NCBI GenBank assembly: GCA_903828805.1
Contig: CAIKNO010000676.1
Coordinates: forward strand, 1-39,652
Source of the DNA: an uncultured Sandaracinus sp.
GTDB lineage: Bacteria; Myxococcota_A; Polyangia; Polyangiales; Sandaracinaceae
Direction: 5' to 3'
Length of the DNA stretch: 39,652 bases
Position numbers and translations under genes: made by a program. The notes beneath the pieces are model-generated. The model saw only the letters and a list, made by a program, of their open reading frames with translations, did not search any database and was not told the DNA's origin. Shown in pieces: positions 27,058 to 35,451 of the stretch; position 1 is the first letter of the stretch; each line of letters opens with the position of its first letter.

Positions 27058-29703
27058 TCACTGCTGGGGTGCCGAGACCTCGATCGAACGCACGGCGTCG
27101 CTGTCCATGGCCTGCGGCACCTCGATCCCATCCGGGCCGATGACGACGTCGCCGGACGCCGCGCCCTCGCCGACCGCGCCCTCGTGCGCGCCGAGCGGCG
27201 GCCGCGGGTCGTGCCGGGGAGGCGGCTGGCTGCGCAACTGCTCGAAGAGCGTCCGCTCCTCGTCCACGGCGGCGAGCTCGAGGAAGATCTCGCCGAGGAG
27301 ACCCCGCGTGCGGGAGTAGTCGAGCGGCGGCTGGTACTCGTGATCGCCGAACACGAAGTAGCGATCGATGAATTCCTGACGCTCGCGCATCTTGCGCTCG
27401 AAGATCGAGCGGAGGTCGTCCGGCGAACGGATGACGTACGGCGTGAGGAACAGGAGCAGGTTGCTCTTCTGCGTCTGCCGCGACTGAGTCCGGAAGAGCG
27501 CCCCGAGGATCGGGATGTCGCCGAGGATCGGGATCTTCGTCTCGGTGGTCTGCACGCGGTCGCGCATCAGGCCGCCGATGACCACCGTCTGCTGATCGCG
27601 CGCGAGCACCTGCGTCTTGGCGATGCGCTGGTTGATCGGGATCGCGCCGAGGTTGCCCGGGAGGGCCTCGCCGGCCTCCGAGATCTCCTCCTCGATCTCC
27701 ATCCGGATCTCCGCCGCATCGTTGATGTGCGGGGTGATCCGGATGATGGTGCCCACGGACTGACGGGCGACGCCGCCCATGCCGCCGCCGAGGCCACCGC
27801 CGAGGCCGCCGCCGAGGCCACCGGCCAGGCCCGCGAGACCGGCCAGGCCACCCGCCTGCCCCGCCGCGCCTCCGAGGCCGCCGGCCAGACCGGCCAGACC
27901 ACCGAGTCCGCCGCCGCCGCCGAAGGGCACGCCGGAGGTCTGCAGCGGAACGTTCGAGCCGACGTTGATCTCCGCCTCGGTGTTGTCCATCGCCAGCAGG
28001 TGCGGCGTGGCCAGCACGTCCACGTCGCTCGTGGTCGCGATCGCGTTCATGACCACGCCGAAGCTCGGCACCGAGAGCCCGATGCCGGGGATCTCGAGGG
28101 CCGGCCCGCGCACGCCGAGGGCGAGGCCGGTCAGCGTGTCGCCGGCGAGCGCGCTCGCAGGGAAGCCGATCGAGGACGCCGCGCCGAAGCCCAGCACCGA
28201 GAGGCTCTGGTTCCCGTCGATGTTCGGCTCCGGAAGGCCACCGTGGTAGTTGAGGCCGAGCTTGCTGGTCCGCGAGACGGACAGTTCCATCACGACGGCC
28301 TCGATGAAGACCTGCCGCGGCGGGACGTCGAGCCGGTCGAGCACCCGGCGCATCGACGCGTAGTCCTGAAGCGTCGCGGTGATCAGCAGCGAGTTCGTGT
28401 CCTTGTGGGCCTGGATGTTGATCTCGCCCGTGAGCGCGCCGGTGACGGCCCCGGCCGCGACGTCCGCAGCCGCTTGCCGTCGCGGTGCCGGCGTCGTGCC
28501 CCCCGCGCCACCGCCCGCCGCGCTGCCGCCCCCTTCGACGAGGGACTGCAGCGTCGTCGCCATCGTCTCGGCGTCGGCGTACTGCAATCGGTAGATGTGC
28601 ACCCCGCCCTCGCCGTCGACCGGCGTGTCGAGCACGCGCATCACCTCGAGGATCCGCAGGTAGGCCCGCTCGGTCGCCACGATCACGAGCTGGTTCGAGC
28701 GCTCGTCCGCGAGGATGGAGCTGACGCGGATCTCGCCGGCGCGCGCGCCGACCGTGCCGCTGCCCGCGGGCTCGGCGGCGCCCTCGGCGTTGCCTTCACG
28801 CGTGACCGGTGCCTTGCCCGCACGGGCCCCTCCGCGCGGTGCCTTGCCGCCCGCGGCCGCGCCTGCGCCGGCCGCCGAGCCGCCCTCGCTCGGGAAGATC
28901 TCGCCGAGCATCTCGGCCATCTCGCTGGCCGCCGCGTAGTGCACGGGCTCGATCCACACCTGCTCGCCGGTGCGCGGGATGTCGACCTCCGCGAGGATCG
29001 TCAACATCCGTCGGATGTTCGCGCCGGTGTCGGTGATGATCAGCGTGTTCGTCGGGGCGTAGGCGGTGATGTTGCCCGCCTCGCTCTTGAAGTTGCCGAG
29101 CAGGGTCGACACGTCCTCGGCCCCGACGTGCTCGACGCGCACCATGCGGGTGACGAAGCGTTCGTCGGTCGGTGTGGCCTCGCCAGGCGTGTAGATCTGA
29201 TCGCCCCGGATCGCATCCGTGGACTCGACGACCTTGAGGTAGCGGCCCGAGGGCTCGACCGTGAGGCCGTTCATCGCGAGGATCGACAGGAACGCCTGGT
29301 ACGCCTCGGCCGCGCTCACGTCGCCCGGCGAGTAGATCGTCGCCTTGATGCTGCGCGCCTTGCTCGGGAGGATGAAGCGGCGCCCGGTGATCCGGGACAC
29401 GAGCCGCACGAGGTCCGGCAGGTCTGCGTCCTCGAGGTTGAACGCCACGCGCGCCGCCGGCGGCGTCGGGCGCACGGCGCTGTCCTCGAGCCCGGTGCGG
29501 AAGGGCTGCAGCTTGCCGCCCGCGCCCCCCGCGCCTCCGGCATCCCCCCCGGGCACGCCGCCCGGGATGCGGACCTGCGGCCGCGGCAGCGTGGGCGGTG
29601 TTCCGTCCTGCGCGCGAACGTGCTCACTGAACGCGAGGCCGAGGCCCGAGATCATGATCGAGGCGGAGGTCAGCAGAATGGGCAGGGCGAGTCGGGCTCT
29701 CAC
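27058..29703 (-). CDS. gspD: Type II secretion outer-membrane secretin GspD
   Basis: An 881-residue secretin, long for the family (about 650-750). A signal peptide ends near residue 31 (VRAQ). A Gly/Pro-rich segment precedes the N0 domain (VAFNLEDADLPDLVRLVSRI, about 87), then N1 to N3 with Gly/Ala-rich loops in N2 and N3, then the secretin domain (VFIEAVVMELSVSRTSKLGL). Within it, after INVGSNVPLQTSG, comes a roughly 50-residue tract of G, L and A (about 595-644) before VGTIIRITPHIN. The domain ends AKTQVLARDQQTVVIGGLM, IPILGDIPILGALF and LLLFLTPYVIR. No lipobox is present. The start is GTG at 29703 with AAGGAG upstream, 30 bases after gspC. Confidence 0.96.
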   Translation of the reverse strand: MRARLALPILLTSASIMISGLGLAFSEHVRAQDGTPPTLPRPQVRIPGGVPGGDAGGAGGAGGKLQPFRTGLEDSAVRPTPPAARVAFNLEDADLPDLVRLVSRITGRRFILPSKARSIKATIYSPGDVSAAEAYQAFLSILAMNGLTVEPSGRYLKVVESTDAIRGDQIYTPGEATPTDERFVTRMVRVEHVGAEDVSTLLGNFKSEAGNITAYAPTNTLIITDTGANIRRMLTILAEVDIPRTGEQVWIEPVHYAAASEMAEMLGEIFPSEGGSAAGAGAAAGGKAPRGGARAGKAPVTREGNAEGAAEPAGSGTVGARAGEIRVSSILADERSNQLVIVATERAYLRILEVMRVLDTPVDGEGGVHIYRLQYADAETMATTLQSLVEGGGSAAGGGAGGTTPAPRRQAAADVAAGAVTGALTGEINIQAHKDTNSLLITATLQDYASMRRVLDRLDVPPRQVFIEAVVMELSVSRTSKLGLNYHGGLPEPNIDGNQSLSVLGFGAASSIGFPASALAGDTLTGLALGVRGPALEIPGIGLSVPSFGVVMNAIATTSDVDVLATPHLLAMDNTEAEINVGSNVPLQTSGVPFGGGGGLGGLAGLAGGLGGAAGQAGGLAGLAGLAGGLGGGLGGGLGGGMGGVARQSVGTIIRITPHINDAAEIRMEIEEEISEAGEALPGNLGAIPINQRIAKTQVLARDQQTVVIGGLMRDRVQTTETKIPILGDIPILGALFRTQSRQTQKSNLLLFLTPYVIRSPDDLRSIFERKMRERQEFIDRYFVFGDHEYQPPLDYSRTRGLLGEIFLELAAVDEERTLFEQLRSQPPPRHDPRPPLGAHEGAVGEGAASGDVVIGPDGIEVPQAMDSDAVRSIEVSAPQQ
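27772..27921 (-). repeat. Low-complexity Gly/Leu/Ala-coding repeat inside gspD
   Basis: About 150 bases of degenerate short repeats, seen on the plus strand as GCCGCCGCCGAGGCCACC-type units. They encode runs such as GLGGLAGLAGG and GGGLGGGLGGGMGG. The tract keeps the frame and interrupts only a loop of the secretin domain. Slippage-driven expansion is likely. A Gly-rich tract at this position could be flexible or form extra strands near the channel gate; that is inference. Confidence 0.75.
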
Positions 29704-29733
29704 GCGGGGCTCCTTCAGGCGCTCGGTCGAGCG

Positions 29734-30726
29734 TCAGCGGATCTGGTAGTCCATCGAGATGGGCTGGCCGCGTCGCTCGACGTTCAGGCTCAGCCGTTCC
29801 GCGCTCCGGAGGCGCGTGTACGCCTCGAGCGCACTGTCGGGCTCGGTCAGGTCGAATCCGTTGATGGTGCGCAGCATGTCGCCGTTCTGGATGCCCAGGC
29901 GGCCGAGCAGGCTGGACCTTCGGATGCCGTAGATCTTCACGCCGACGACGCGGCCGTCGACCTCGTGCGGGATGACGCGCGCCGTGCGCATCAGCTCGGC
30001 CTGGTTCGACAGCAGGCGGTCGACCAGGCTGCGGTTGACCGCGTAGCTGGTGTCGCTGATCTGCTGGATGCTGGCGTCGAGCTCCGCCGCCTCGACGCCG
30101 CCCTCCGACGTGGCCGGGGCAGGCTCCGCGATGGCGACGGCCGGCTGCGCGGCCCGGACGGTCGCGACCTGCGCGTCCTGGGAGAACATCGCGATGGAGC
30201 AGAGCGAGGCGCCGCTGGGGCGGAGGATGACCATGTCGCGCTGGATGTCGATGACCTCACGGTCGTCGACCCGCATGCCCACCGCGTAGAGGAGCGAGGT
30301 GCCCGTCGCGTTCGTGATCGCCGCGAAGGACTGCTCCGGGGTCCGCTGCCGGACGTACGACGCGACCAGGCGGATGGACCCATCGCAGCGCGGCGGCGGC
30401 GCGTTCGGATCGATCACCTCGGGCGGCGCCTCCTCGGCGACCGGCTCCGGCGGCGGCGGCGGCGGCTCGTCCCACGGGATGGCGGCGCCGTGCGAGTCGA
30501 AGATGTTGCGCTGGAGGATCGCCCGACCGAGCTGCTCCCGGGTCGGACGCGTCGAGGCGACGGGCGCACGCGCTCGGCCCGTGCCCGCGGCCCCGTCCGA
30601 CGCCGGCGTGTCGAGCACGGCGGACGCGAGCTGCTGCATCGCCCCCTGCGAGAGCAGGTACGAGGTTCCCGTGAGCGTCGCGAGGACGACCGAGACGAGA
30701 ATCTTCTGCGTGCTTTCGAGGGCCAC
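29734..30726 (-). CDS. gspC: Type II secretion protein GspC with PDZ domain
   Basis: A 330-residue bitopic inner-membrane protein linking the platform to the secretin. A membrane helix lies at about residues 8-27 (KILVSVVLATLTGTSYLLSQ). It is followed by a linker, then the homology region beginning AILQRNIFDSHGA with the conserved RNIFD motif, a proline run, and strands (IRLVASYVRQRTPEQSFAAI, then VGMRVDDREVIDI). The C-terminal PDZ domain (about 245-330) contains GRLGIQNGDMLRTINGFDLT. The start must be GTG at 30726: an in-frame TGA lies immediately upstream and the next ATG would delete the membrane helix. It is the first gene of the secretion operon, just downstream of a sigma-54-type promoter. 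Confidence 0.93.
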   Translation of the reverse strand: MALESTQKILVSVVLATLTGTSYLLSQGAMQQLASAVLDTPASDGAAGTGRARAPVASTRPTREQLGRAILQRNIFDSHGAAIPWDEPPPPPPEPVAEEAPPEVIDPNAPPPRCDGSIRLVASYVRQRTPEQSFAAITNATGTSLLYAVGMRVDDREVIDIQRDMVILRPSGASLCSIAMFSQDAQVATVRAAQPAVAIAEPAPATSEGGVEAAELDASIQQISDTSYAVNRSLVDRLLSNQAELMRTARVIPHEVDGRVVGVKIYGIRRSSLLGRLGIQNGDMLRTINGFDLTEPDSALEAYTRLRSAERLSLNVERRGQPISMDYQIR

Positions 30727-30748
30727 TCACACACCCCACAGGTCGGTC

Positions 30749-30765
30749 AGCAACGGGCGTGCCTA
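30749..30765 (-). promoter_or_regulatory. Sigma-54 (-24/-12) promoter of the gsp operon
   Basis: Read on the minus strand, AGGCACG-CCCG-TTGCT matches the sigma-54 consensus TGGCACG-N4-TTGCW at every conserved position except the first T. The GG (30763-30762) and GC (30751-30750) are at the required 12-base register. Transcription would start near 30738, leaving a leader of about a dozen bases before the gspC GTG at 30726, with a GGGG stretch as a weak ribosome site. The next gene upstream encodes a GAFTGA-type activator, which supports the call. Confidence 0.75.
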
Positions 30766-30847
30766 GCCCAACTCGGGAGCGGCGGCCAGCAAACGGCCGG
30801 GATCATCGATGCATCCCGACCGTCGACCGACCCGTGCGATGACGCGA

Positions 30848-30893
30848 TGACATCGGGCCCCGCGCGCCCCACCGCGGACGTGACAATCTGTCA
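30848..30893. promoter_or_regulatory. Putative enhancer (activator-binding) site upstream of gspC
   Basis: A perfect 13-base palindrome TGACA-ATC-TGTCA lies at 30881-30893, with a further TGACA half-site at 30848-30852. They are about 85 to 130 bases upstream of the -24 element at 30763, the usual distance for an NtrC-family enhancer. TGACA-type sequences also recur around the start of the regulator gene (32311-32355), which could mean autoregulation. The palindrome is seen directly; the protein that binds it is inferred. Confidence 0.5.
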
Positions 30894-30906
30894 TCGGCAC
30901 CGCGCG

Positions 30907-32319
30907 TCACGAAGGCTCCGGCTCCCCGCCCTCGCCCTGCCCTTCGGCGAGCTTGCGGTAGATGGTCCGGGCGCTGATGCCGAGCAGCTGCGCGGTCAGC
31001 TGCTTGTCGCCCCGGGTGTGCTCGAGGGTCGCGCGGATCACCCGCCGCTCGATCTCCTCGAGGGTCGTGCCGAGGCCGAACGCCAGCTCGCTGCTTCGCC
31101 GCTCCGCCTGCGCGATCTGGGCCGGCAGGTCCGCGAGCGTCAGGACGCTCGTGCGGGCCAGGACGACCGCGCGCTCGATCACGTTCTCCAGCTCGCGGAC
31201 GTTCCCCGGCCAGCTGTAGTCCTGAAGCTTGTCGAGCACCTCGCGGGCCACCTCGAGCCGCGCCTTGCCGTTCTTGCGACCGTACACCTCGAGGAAATGG
31301 TCCGCGAGCAAGGGCACGTCGCCCTGACGGTCGCGCAGCGGCGGCGCGGTGATCGCGATGACGTGCAGCCGGTAGTACAGATCCTCGCGGAATCGCCCCT
31401 CGGCGATGAGCTGGCGAAGATCCTTGTTCGTCGCGGCGACCAGGCGAAAATCAGCCCGGCGGGTCCGCCCCCCGAGCGGCTCGTACTCGCCCTCCTGCAG
31501 GACGCGCAGCAGCTTCACCTGGACCGCGGGGGAGAGCTCTCCGATCTCGTCGAGGAAGAGCGTGCCGCCCTCGGCCTGCGCGACGCGCCCCTCCCGACGC
31601 TGCACCGCGCCGGTGAACGCGCCCCGCTCGTGGCCGAAGAGCTCCCCCTCGACGATGGTCTCCGGGAGCGCCGAGAGGTTCACCGCGACGAACGCGCCGG
31701 TGCGCCCGCTGCGGTCGTGGATGGCCCGTGCGAGCAGCTCCTTGCCGGTGCCGCTCTCGCCGAGCACGAGCACGTTCGCCGTCGAGGGTGCGGCCTGGTA
31801 CGCGATCTCGAGCGCGCGGCGCAGCGCGGTGCTCGAGCCGACGATCGGGCGCGACCGCAGGGCCGAGAGCTCTTGCTTGAGCGTGCGGTTCTCGGCGACC
31901 AGCGCGTGCCGCTCGGCCGCCTTCTGCACGGTCTTGACGATGTGCATGCGCTTGAGCGGCTTCTCGACGAAGTCGTAGGCCCCGGCCCGCATCGCCTCGA
32001 CGGCCGTCTCGATCGTCCCGTACGCCGTCATCAGCACGACCTCGGCGTCCGGCGCGACCGTCTCGAGCGCCTTCAGCAATTCGATGCCGTTCATCCCCGG
32101 CATCATCAGGTCGGTCACCACGACGTGGACCCGGTGCGCGCGGCAGACGTCGAGCGCGCGGCGACCCGAGTCGGCCGTCAGGACCCGGAACCCTTCCCGC
32201 GCGAAGATCCGCTCGAGGGCCTGGAGGTTCTCGCCCTCGTCGTCGACCAGCAGCACCGTCGTCGCCGAATGGGCGGAGTTGAGCGCGCCAGAGGGCGCCG
32301 AAGACGTCGTGTCAGACAC
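30907..32319 (-). CDS. NtrC-family sigma-54-dependent response regulator
   Basis: A 470-residue transcription activator with three domains. The receiver (about 20-135) has LLVDDE, phosphoacceptor Asp70 (VVVTDLMMPGMNG), a T/S switch (LMTAYG) and Lys120 (EKPLK). The AAA+ domain has Walker A GESGTGKE (187-194), the sigma-54 contact loop GAFTGA (233-238), Walker B GGTLFLDEIGE, and the arginine-finger region. The C-terminal Fis-type helix-turn-helix ends with LLGISARTIYRKLAE. I chose the GTG at 32319 because GAGGTGA lies exactly five bases upstream; a GTG at 32349 would add ten residues. No histidine kinase is adjacent. Its 3' end lies 180 bases from gspC on the same strand, so the gsp operon is its likely target. 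Confidence 0.93.
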   Translation of the reverse strand: MSDTTSSAPSGALNSAHSATTVLLVDDEGENLQALERIFAREGFRVLTADSGRRALDVCRAHRVHVVVTDLMMPGMNGIELLKALETVAPDAEVVLMTAYGTIETAVEAMRAGAYDFVEKPLKRMHIVKTVQKAAERHALVAENRTLKQELSALRSRPIVGSSTALRRALEIAYQAAPSTANVLVLGESGTGKELLARAIHDRSGRTGAFVAVNLSALPETIVEGELFGHERGAFTGAVQRREGRVAQAEGGTLFLDEIGELSPAVQVKLLRVLQEGEYEPLGGRTRRADFRLVAATNKDLRQLIAEGRFREDLYYRLHVIAITAPPLRDRQGDVPLLADHFLEVYGRKNGKARLEVAREVLDKLQDYSWPGNVRELENVIERAVVLARTSVLTLADLPAQIAQAERRSSELAFGLGTTLEEIERRVIRATLEHTRGDKQLTAQLLGISARTIYRKLAEGQGEGGEPEPS

Positions 32320-32383
32320 CGTTGTCACCTCGTCAAAAGAGGATGCCACTCTGACACGCCCCGACGTTCTTGCACGAAACTCC

Positions 32384-33415
32384 TCAGAACAAGGACAATT
32401 GGGCCCTCGGACGCTCGAACGTCGTCGCCGGTTCGGGCACCACCGGCCCCACGCCCATCTCGTCGTTCACGAGCCCGAGCCGCCGGGCATGCGTCTCGAA
32501 GAGGCGCTCGACGATCTGCCAGCGGGGCCCCTTGCCGACGAAGCGTCGACCGAATCCGCTCTCGGAGAGCGCCCCGCCGCGGAGCTCGCGCACCGCGTTC
32601 ATCACCCGCGCGTGCCGCAGCGGCAAGGCCGCGCCCAGGCGCTCGTCGAAGACCGGCAGCACCTCGCCGGGGAGTCGGAGCAGGGCCATGAACGCGTGGG
32701 TCGCGCCGGCCTCCTTCGCGCGCGTGAGCAAGGCCGGCACGTCGCTGTCGTTGAGCCCGGGGATGATCGGCGCGAGCGAGATCCCGCAGGGCACGCCGGC
32801 GTCGGCCAGCCTCCGCATCACCTCGAAGCGCTGCTCGATCGGGCTCGCCCACGGCTCGAGCGCGCGGCGCGTGGCGTCGTCGTCGAACGCGATCGAGAGG
32901 GTGACCCGGCAGCGGGCCCGCCGCGCGAGCTCCGAGAGCAGGTCCAGATCGCGGCGGATGAGCGCGCCCTTGGTGATGATGCCCACCGGGTTGCGGTACG
33001 CGAGACAGACCTCGAGCAAACGTCGGGTCAGCCGATGGTGGGCCTCGAGGGGCTGGTAGCAATCGGTGTTGCCCGAGAACACCACCGTCTCGCCGATCCA
33101 CGACGGGCGCTCGAAGGCCTCGCGAAGCAGCTCGGGGGCGTTGACCTTGACCACGAGCTTGCGCTCGAAATCGGTGCCCGCACCGTGGCCGAGGTAGGGA
33201 TGGGTCGGGCGGGCGTAGCAATACGCGCAGCCGTGGTAGCAGCCGCGGTAAGGGTTGACCGACCATCGAAACCCCAGGTCCGGGCTCTCGTTCGACGAGA
33301 GGATCGAGCGGGCGCGCTCCTCGAACACCTCGAGATCCGCCGCAGGGGCCTCGCCTTCCCACGCGAGGGTCGTCTCGGAGAAGCGGTCCGCAGGGTTCGC
33401 GGTGGGACGGGGCAT
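32384..33415 (-). CDS. Radical SAM protein of the SPL / PA0069 family
   Basis: A 343-residue radical SAM enzyme. The [4Fe-4S]-binding cysteines are in YRGCYHGCAYCYAR (Cys59, Cys63, Cys66). The following blocks VVFSGNTDCYQPLE, GIITKGALIRRDLDLL and SLAPIIPGLND are typical of the SPL-like group related to spore photoproduct lyase, annotated PA0069 family in proteobacteria. The reaction is not established for this group. The ATG at 33415 is chosen because upstream in-frame starts would place coding sequence across a perfect operator-like palindrome at 33435-33452. Its 3' end is 34 bases from the extended NtrC-type frame, so cotranscription with the regulator is possible. Confidence 0.9.
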   Translation of the reverse strand: MPRPTANPADRFSETTLAWEGEAPAADLEVFEERARSILSSNESPDLGFRWSVNPYRGCYHGCAYCYARPTHPYLGHGAGTDFERKLVVKVNAPELLREAFERPSWIGETVVFSGNTDCYQPLEAHHRLTRRLLEVCLAYRNPVGIITKGALIRRDLDLLSELARRARCRVTLSIAFDDDATRRALEPWASPIEQRFEVMRRLADAGVPCGISLAPIIPGLNDSDVPALLTRAKEAGATHAFMALLRLPGEVLPVFDERLGAALPLRHARVMNAVRELRGGALSESGFGRRFVGKGPRWQIVERLFETHARRLGLVNDEMGVGPVVPEPATTFERPRAQLSLF

Positions 33416-33434
33416 GACGGCAGGATGAACAGAC

Positions 33435-33452
33435 ACTGGACACTCGTCCAGT
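33435..33452. promoter_or_regulatory. Operator-like palindrome between divergent genes
   Basis: ACTGGAC (33435-33441) and GTCCAGT (33446-33452) form a perfect 7-base inverted repeat around ACTC. The layout and the GGAC/GTCC arms resemble operators of TetR-family repressors. It sits in the 110-base gap between the divergent radical SAM and amidohydrolase genes, about 20 and 74 bases from their starts, where a repressor could control both. No TetR-type gene is seen in the window. The role is inference. Confidence 0.5.
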
Positions 33453-33525
33453 CCCGCCGGGCCCGGGCCAGATCCCGCGCCGACGTCCGGATGACATCGC
33501 GACAGCACCACCCCACGCTGCGGGG

Positions 33526-34443
33526 GTGAGCGCTCCCGTCCCGTGCGTGCATGCGATGTCGCAGGACGGTCCGATGCCGTCGATGGACGACCCCGAGGGC
33601 GTGGCGCTGTCCCCCGCGCTCGGCGAGGTGATCGACGCGCACGTCCACCTGTTTCCTCCGCGGGTCTTCTCGGCGTTGCACCGGTGGTTCGACCGGCACG
33701 CGTGGAACATCCGCTACCGCATGCGGAGCGAGGAGGTCATCGAGTTCCTCGCCCGGCGCGGGGTCTCCCGCTTCGTGGCGCTCCACTACGCGCACCAGCC
33801 CGGCATGGCGCGCGAGCTGAACCGCTACATCCACGAGGTCGCGCGCGCGCACCGCGACGTGGTCGTGCCGCTCGGCACCGTGCTGCCCGGCGAGCCCGAC
33901 GCCGAGGACGTCGTGCGGGAGGCCCTCCACGAGCTCGATCTGCGCGGGCTCAAGCTTCACTGCCACGTCCAGCGGATCGCGCCCGACGACCCGCGGCTCG
34001 ACCCGGTGTGGGCCGCCTGCGAGGACGCCGGCAAGCCGGTCGTCGTGCACGCGGGGAGAGAGCCCCGGAGCGACGCGTACGGCATCGACACCCACGCCCT
34101 CTGCGCCGCCGAGCGCATCGAGCGCGTCCTTCAGCGCCACCCGCGCCTGGTGCTCGTGGTGCCCCACCTCGGCGCCGACGAGGTGCCGGCCTACGCCGCG
34201 TTGGTCGAACGCTACGAGCATCTCTGGCTCGACACCACGATGGCGGTCGCAGGCTATTTTCCGGGGTGGGACTGGACCGACGTGATCCGGCGCATCGGGG
34301 ACCGACTGCTCTACGGGACCGACTTCCCCAACCTCCCGTATGCATGGGACCGCGAGGCCCGATGTCTCGAGGCGCTCGGACTTCCCGAGGCCACGTCACG
34401 GCGGATCTTCTCGGAGAACGCCCGCCGCGTGTTCTCGCTCTGA
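33526..34443 (+). CDS. Amidohydrolase-2-type metal-dependent hydrolase
   Basis: A 305-residue TIM-barrel hydrolase. The metal-binding HxH is in VIDAHVHLFPP (His39 and His41). Later elements are LKLHCHVQ, PVVVHAG with a conserved His, LVVPHLGADEVPAY and the terminal Asp in LLYGTDFPNLPYAWD, followed by the usual IFSENARRVF helix. The family includes decarboxylases and hydrolases of carboxylated or cyclic compounds; the substrate cannot be named. The start is uncertain: GTG at 33526 begins the open frame, but an ATG at 33556 or 33574 would remove a non-conserved N-terminal stretch. It is divergent from the radical SAM gene and converges with the short-chain dehydrogenase gene. Confidence 0.88.
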   Translation: MSAPVPCVHAMSQDGPMPSMDDPEGVALSPALGEVIDAHVHLFPPRVFSALHRWFDRHAWNIRYRMRSEEVIEFLARRGVSRFVALHYAHQPGMARELNRYIHEVARAHRDVVVPLGTVLPGEPDAEDVVREALHELDLRGLKLHCHVQRIAPDDPRLDPVWAACEDAGKPVVVHAGREPRSDAYGIDTHALCAAERIERVLQRHPRLVLVVPHLGADEVPAYAALVERYEHLWLDTTMAVAGYFPGWDWTDVIRRIGDRLLYGTDFPNLPYAWDREARCLEALGLPEATSRRIFSENARRVFSL

Positions 34444-34465
34444 GCCCGCGCCGCTGCCCCGACGC

Positions 34466-35296
34466 TCAGCTCAGGCGCTTGGTCGCGCGCGAGACGAGCG
34501 TCTGGTAGGCGGCGGGCAGCACCCGCACCATCGCGTCGATCGCGAATGCGTCCGTGCCGATCATCGCGCGCCGGGCGTCCCGCTCGACCGCGCGCAGGAT
34601 GGCCTTGGCCGCATCGGCCGCGGTGGTGCGGAAGGCCTTCTCGAAATCGGCCGTCGCGGCGCCGGGATCGAGCCCGAGCGCACGGATGCTCGGATCGGAG
34701 CGCGCCGCGCGCGCGATGTTGGTCTTGATGCCCCCCGGATGGATGCTCGTCGCCGACACCCCGCAGCGCAGGATGTCGAGCTCCATCCGCAGCGACTCCG
34801 TGAAGCCGCGCACCGCGAACTTCGAGGCGTTGTACGCCGACTGCGAAGGGATGCCGACGAGCCCGAACACGCTCGAGATGTTGACGATGTGGCCCTCACC
34901 CGCGGCCCGGAGATGCGGCAGGAACGCCTTCGTCCCGTACACGACGCCCCAGAAATTGATGTTCATGAGCCACTCGAAGTCCTCGTAGCGCATGCCCTCC
35001 ACGGTGGCCGCGAGCGCGACCCCGGCGTTGTTGAACACGAGGTTCACCTTGCCGTGCTCGGCGGCGACGGCGTCGGCCCACGCGATCACGGCCGCGCGGT
35101 CGGCCACGTCGAGCCGCGCCGCCGTGACCGTCACGCCGTGAGCGCGCGCCATCGACGCGGTCTCCTCCAGCTTGTCGACATCGATGTCGGAGACGGCGAG
35201 GTGGGCGCCGCGCCGCGCGAGCTCGAGGGCGAGCTCCCGACCCATGCCCGACCCCGCGCCCGTGATGGCCGCGACCTTGTTCCGAAAGTCCTTCAT
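34466..35296 (-). CDS. Short-chain dehydrogenase/reductase
   Basis: A 276-residue classical SDR. The nucleotide motif is TGAGSGMG (residues 12-19), DIDVDK follows strand 2, and NNAG lies near residue 89. The catalytic residues are Ser141/142 (NISSVFG), Tyr155 and Lys159 (YNASK). The acidic residue at the end of strand 2 (SDID) favours NAD over NADP. The PGGIKTNIARAAR segment and a C-terminal extension near residues 225-276 resemble SDRs acting on lipid or hydrophobic alcohols, but the substrate is unknown. The ATG at 35296 has a strong GGAGGA site upstream. It is divergent from an alcohol-oxidase-like pair, so a shared alcohol/aldehyde pathway is possible. Confidence 0.93.
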   Translation of the reverse strand: MKDFRNKVAAITGAGSGMGRELALELARRGAHLAVSDIDVDKLEETASMARAHGVTVTAARLDVADRAAVIAWADAVAAEHGKVNLVFNNAGVALAATVEGMRYEDFEWLMNINFWGVVYGTKAFLPHLRAAGEGHIVNISSVFGLVGIPSQSAYNASKFAVRGFTESLRMELDILRCGVSATSIHPGGIKTNIARAARSDPSIRALGLDPGAATADFEKAFRTTAADAAKAILRAVERDARRAMIGTDAFAIDAMVRVLPAAYQTLVSRATKRLS

Positions 35297-35451
35297 CGGT
35301 CTCCTCCGCTCCGGACGGTTGTACGCGCCCTCGGCGCCCCGCTCCACTCCTCCGCGCTCCTCGGGCGACGGACGGTGGTCGCGGAGGCGGCGCCGGAGCA
35401 GAACCGCGTGAAGTCCGACCCACGCCTCGACGGCTCCTCTATCATCCGGCC

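Noticed and set aside
27772-27921. Repeat cluster considered as a CRISPR-like array
   Set aside because: Units are short and degenerate, with no spacers, and lie in frame inside the secretin gene.
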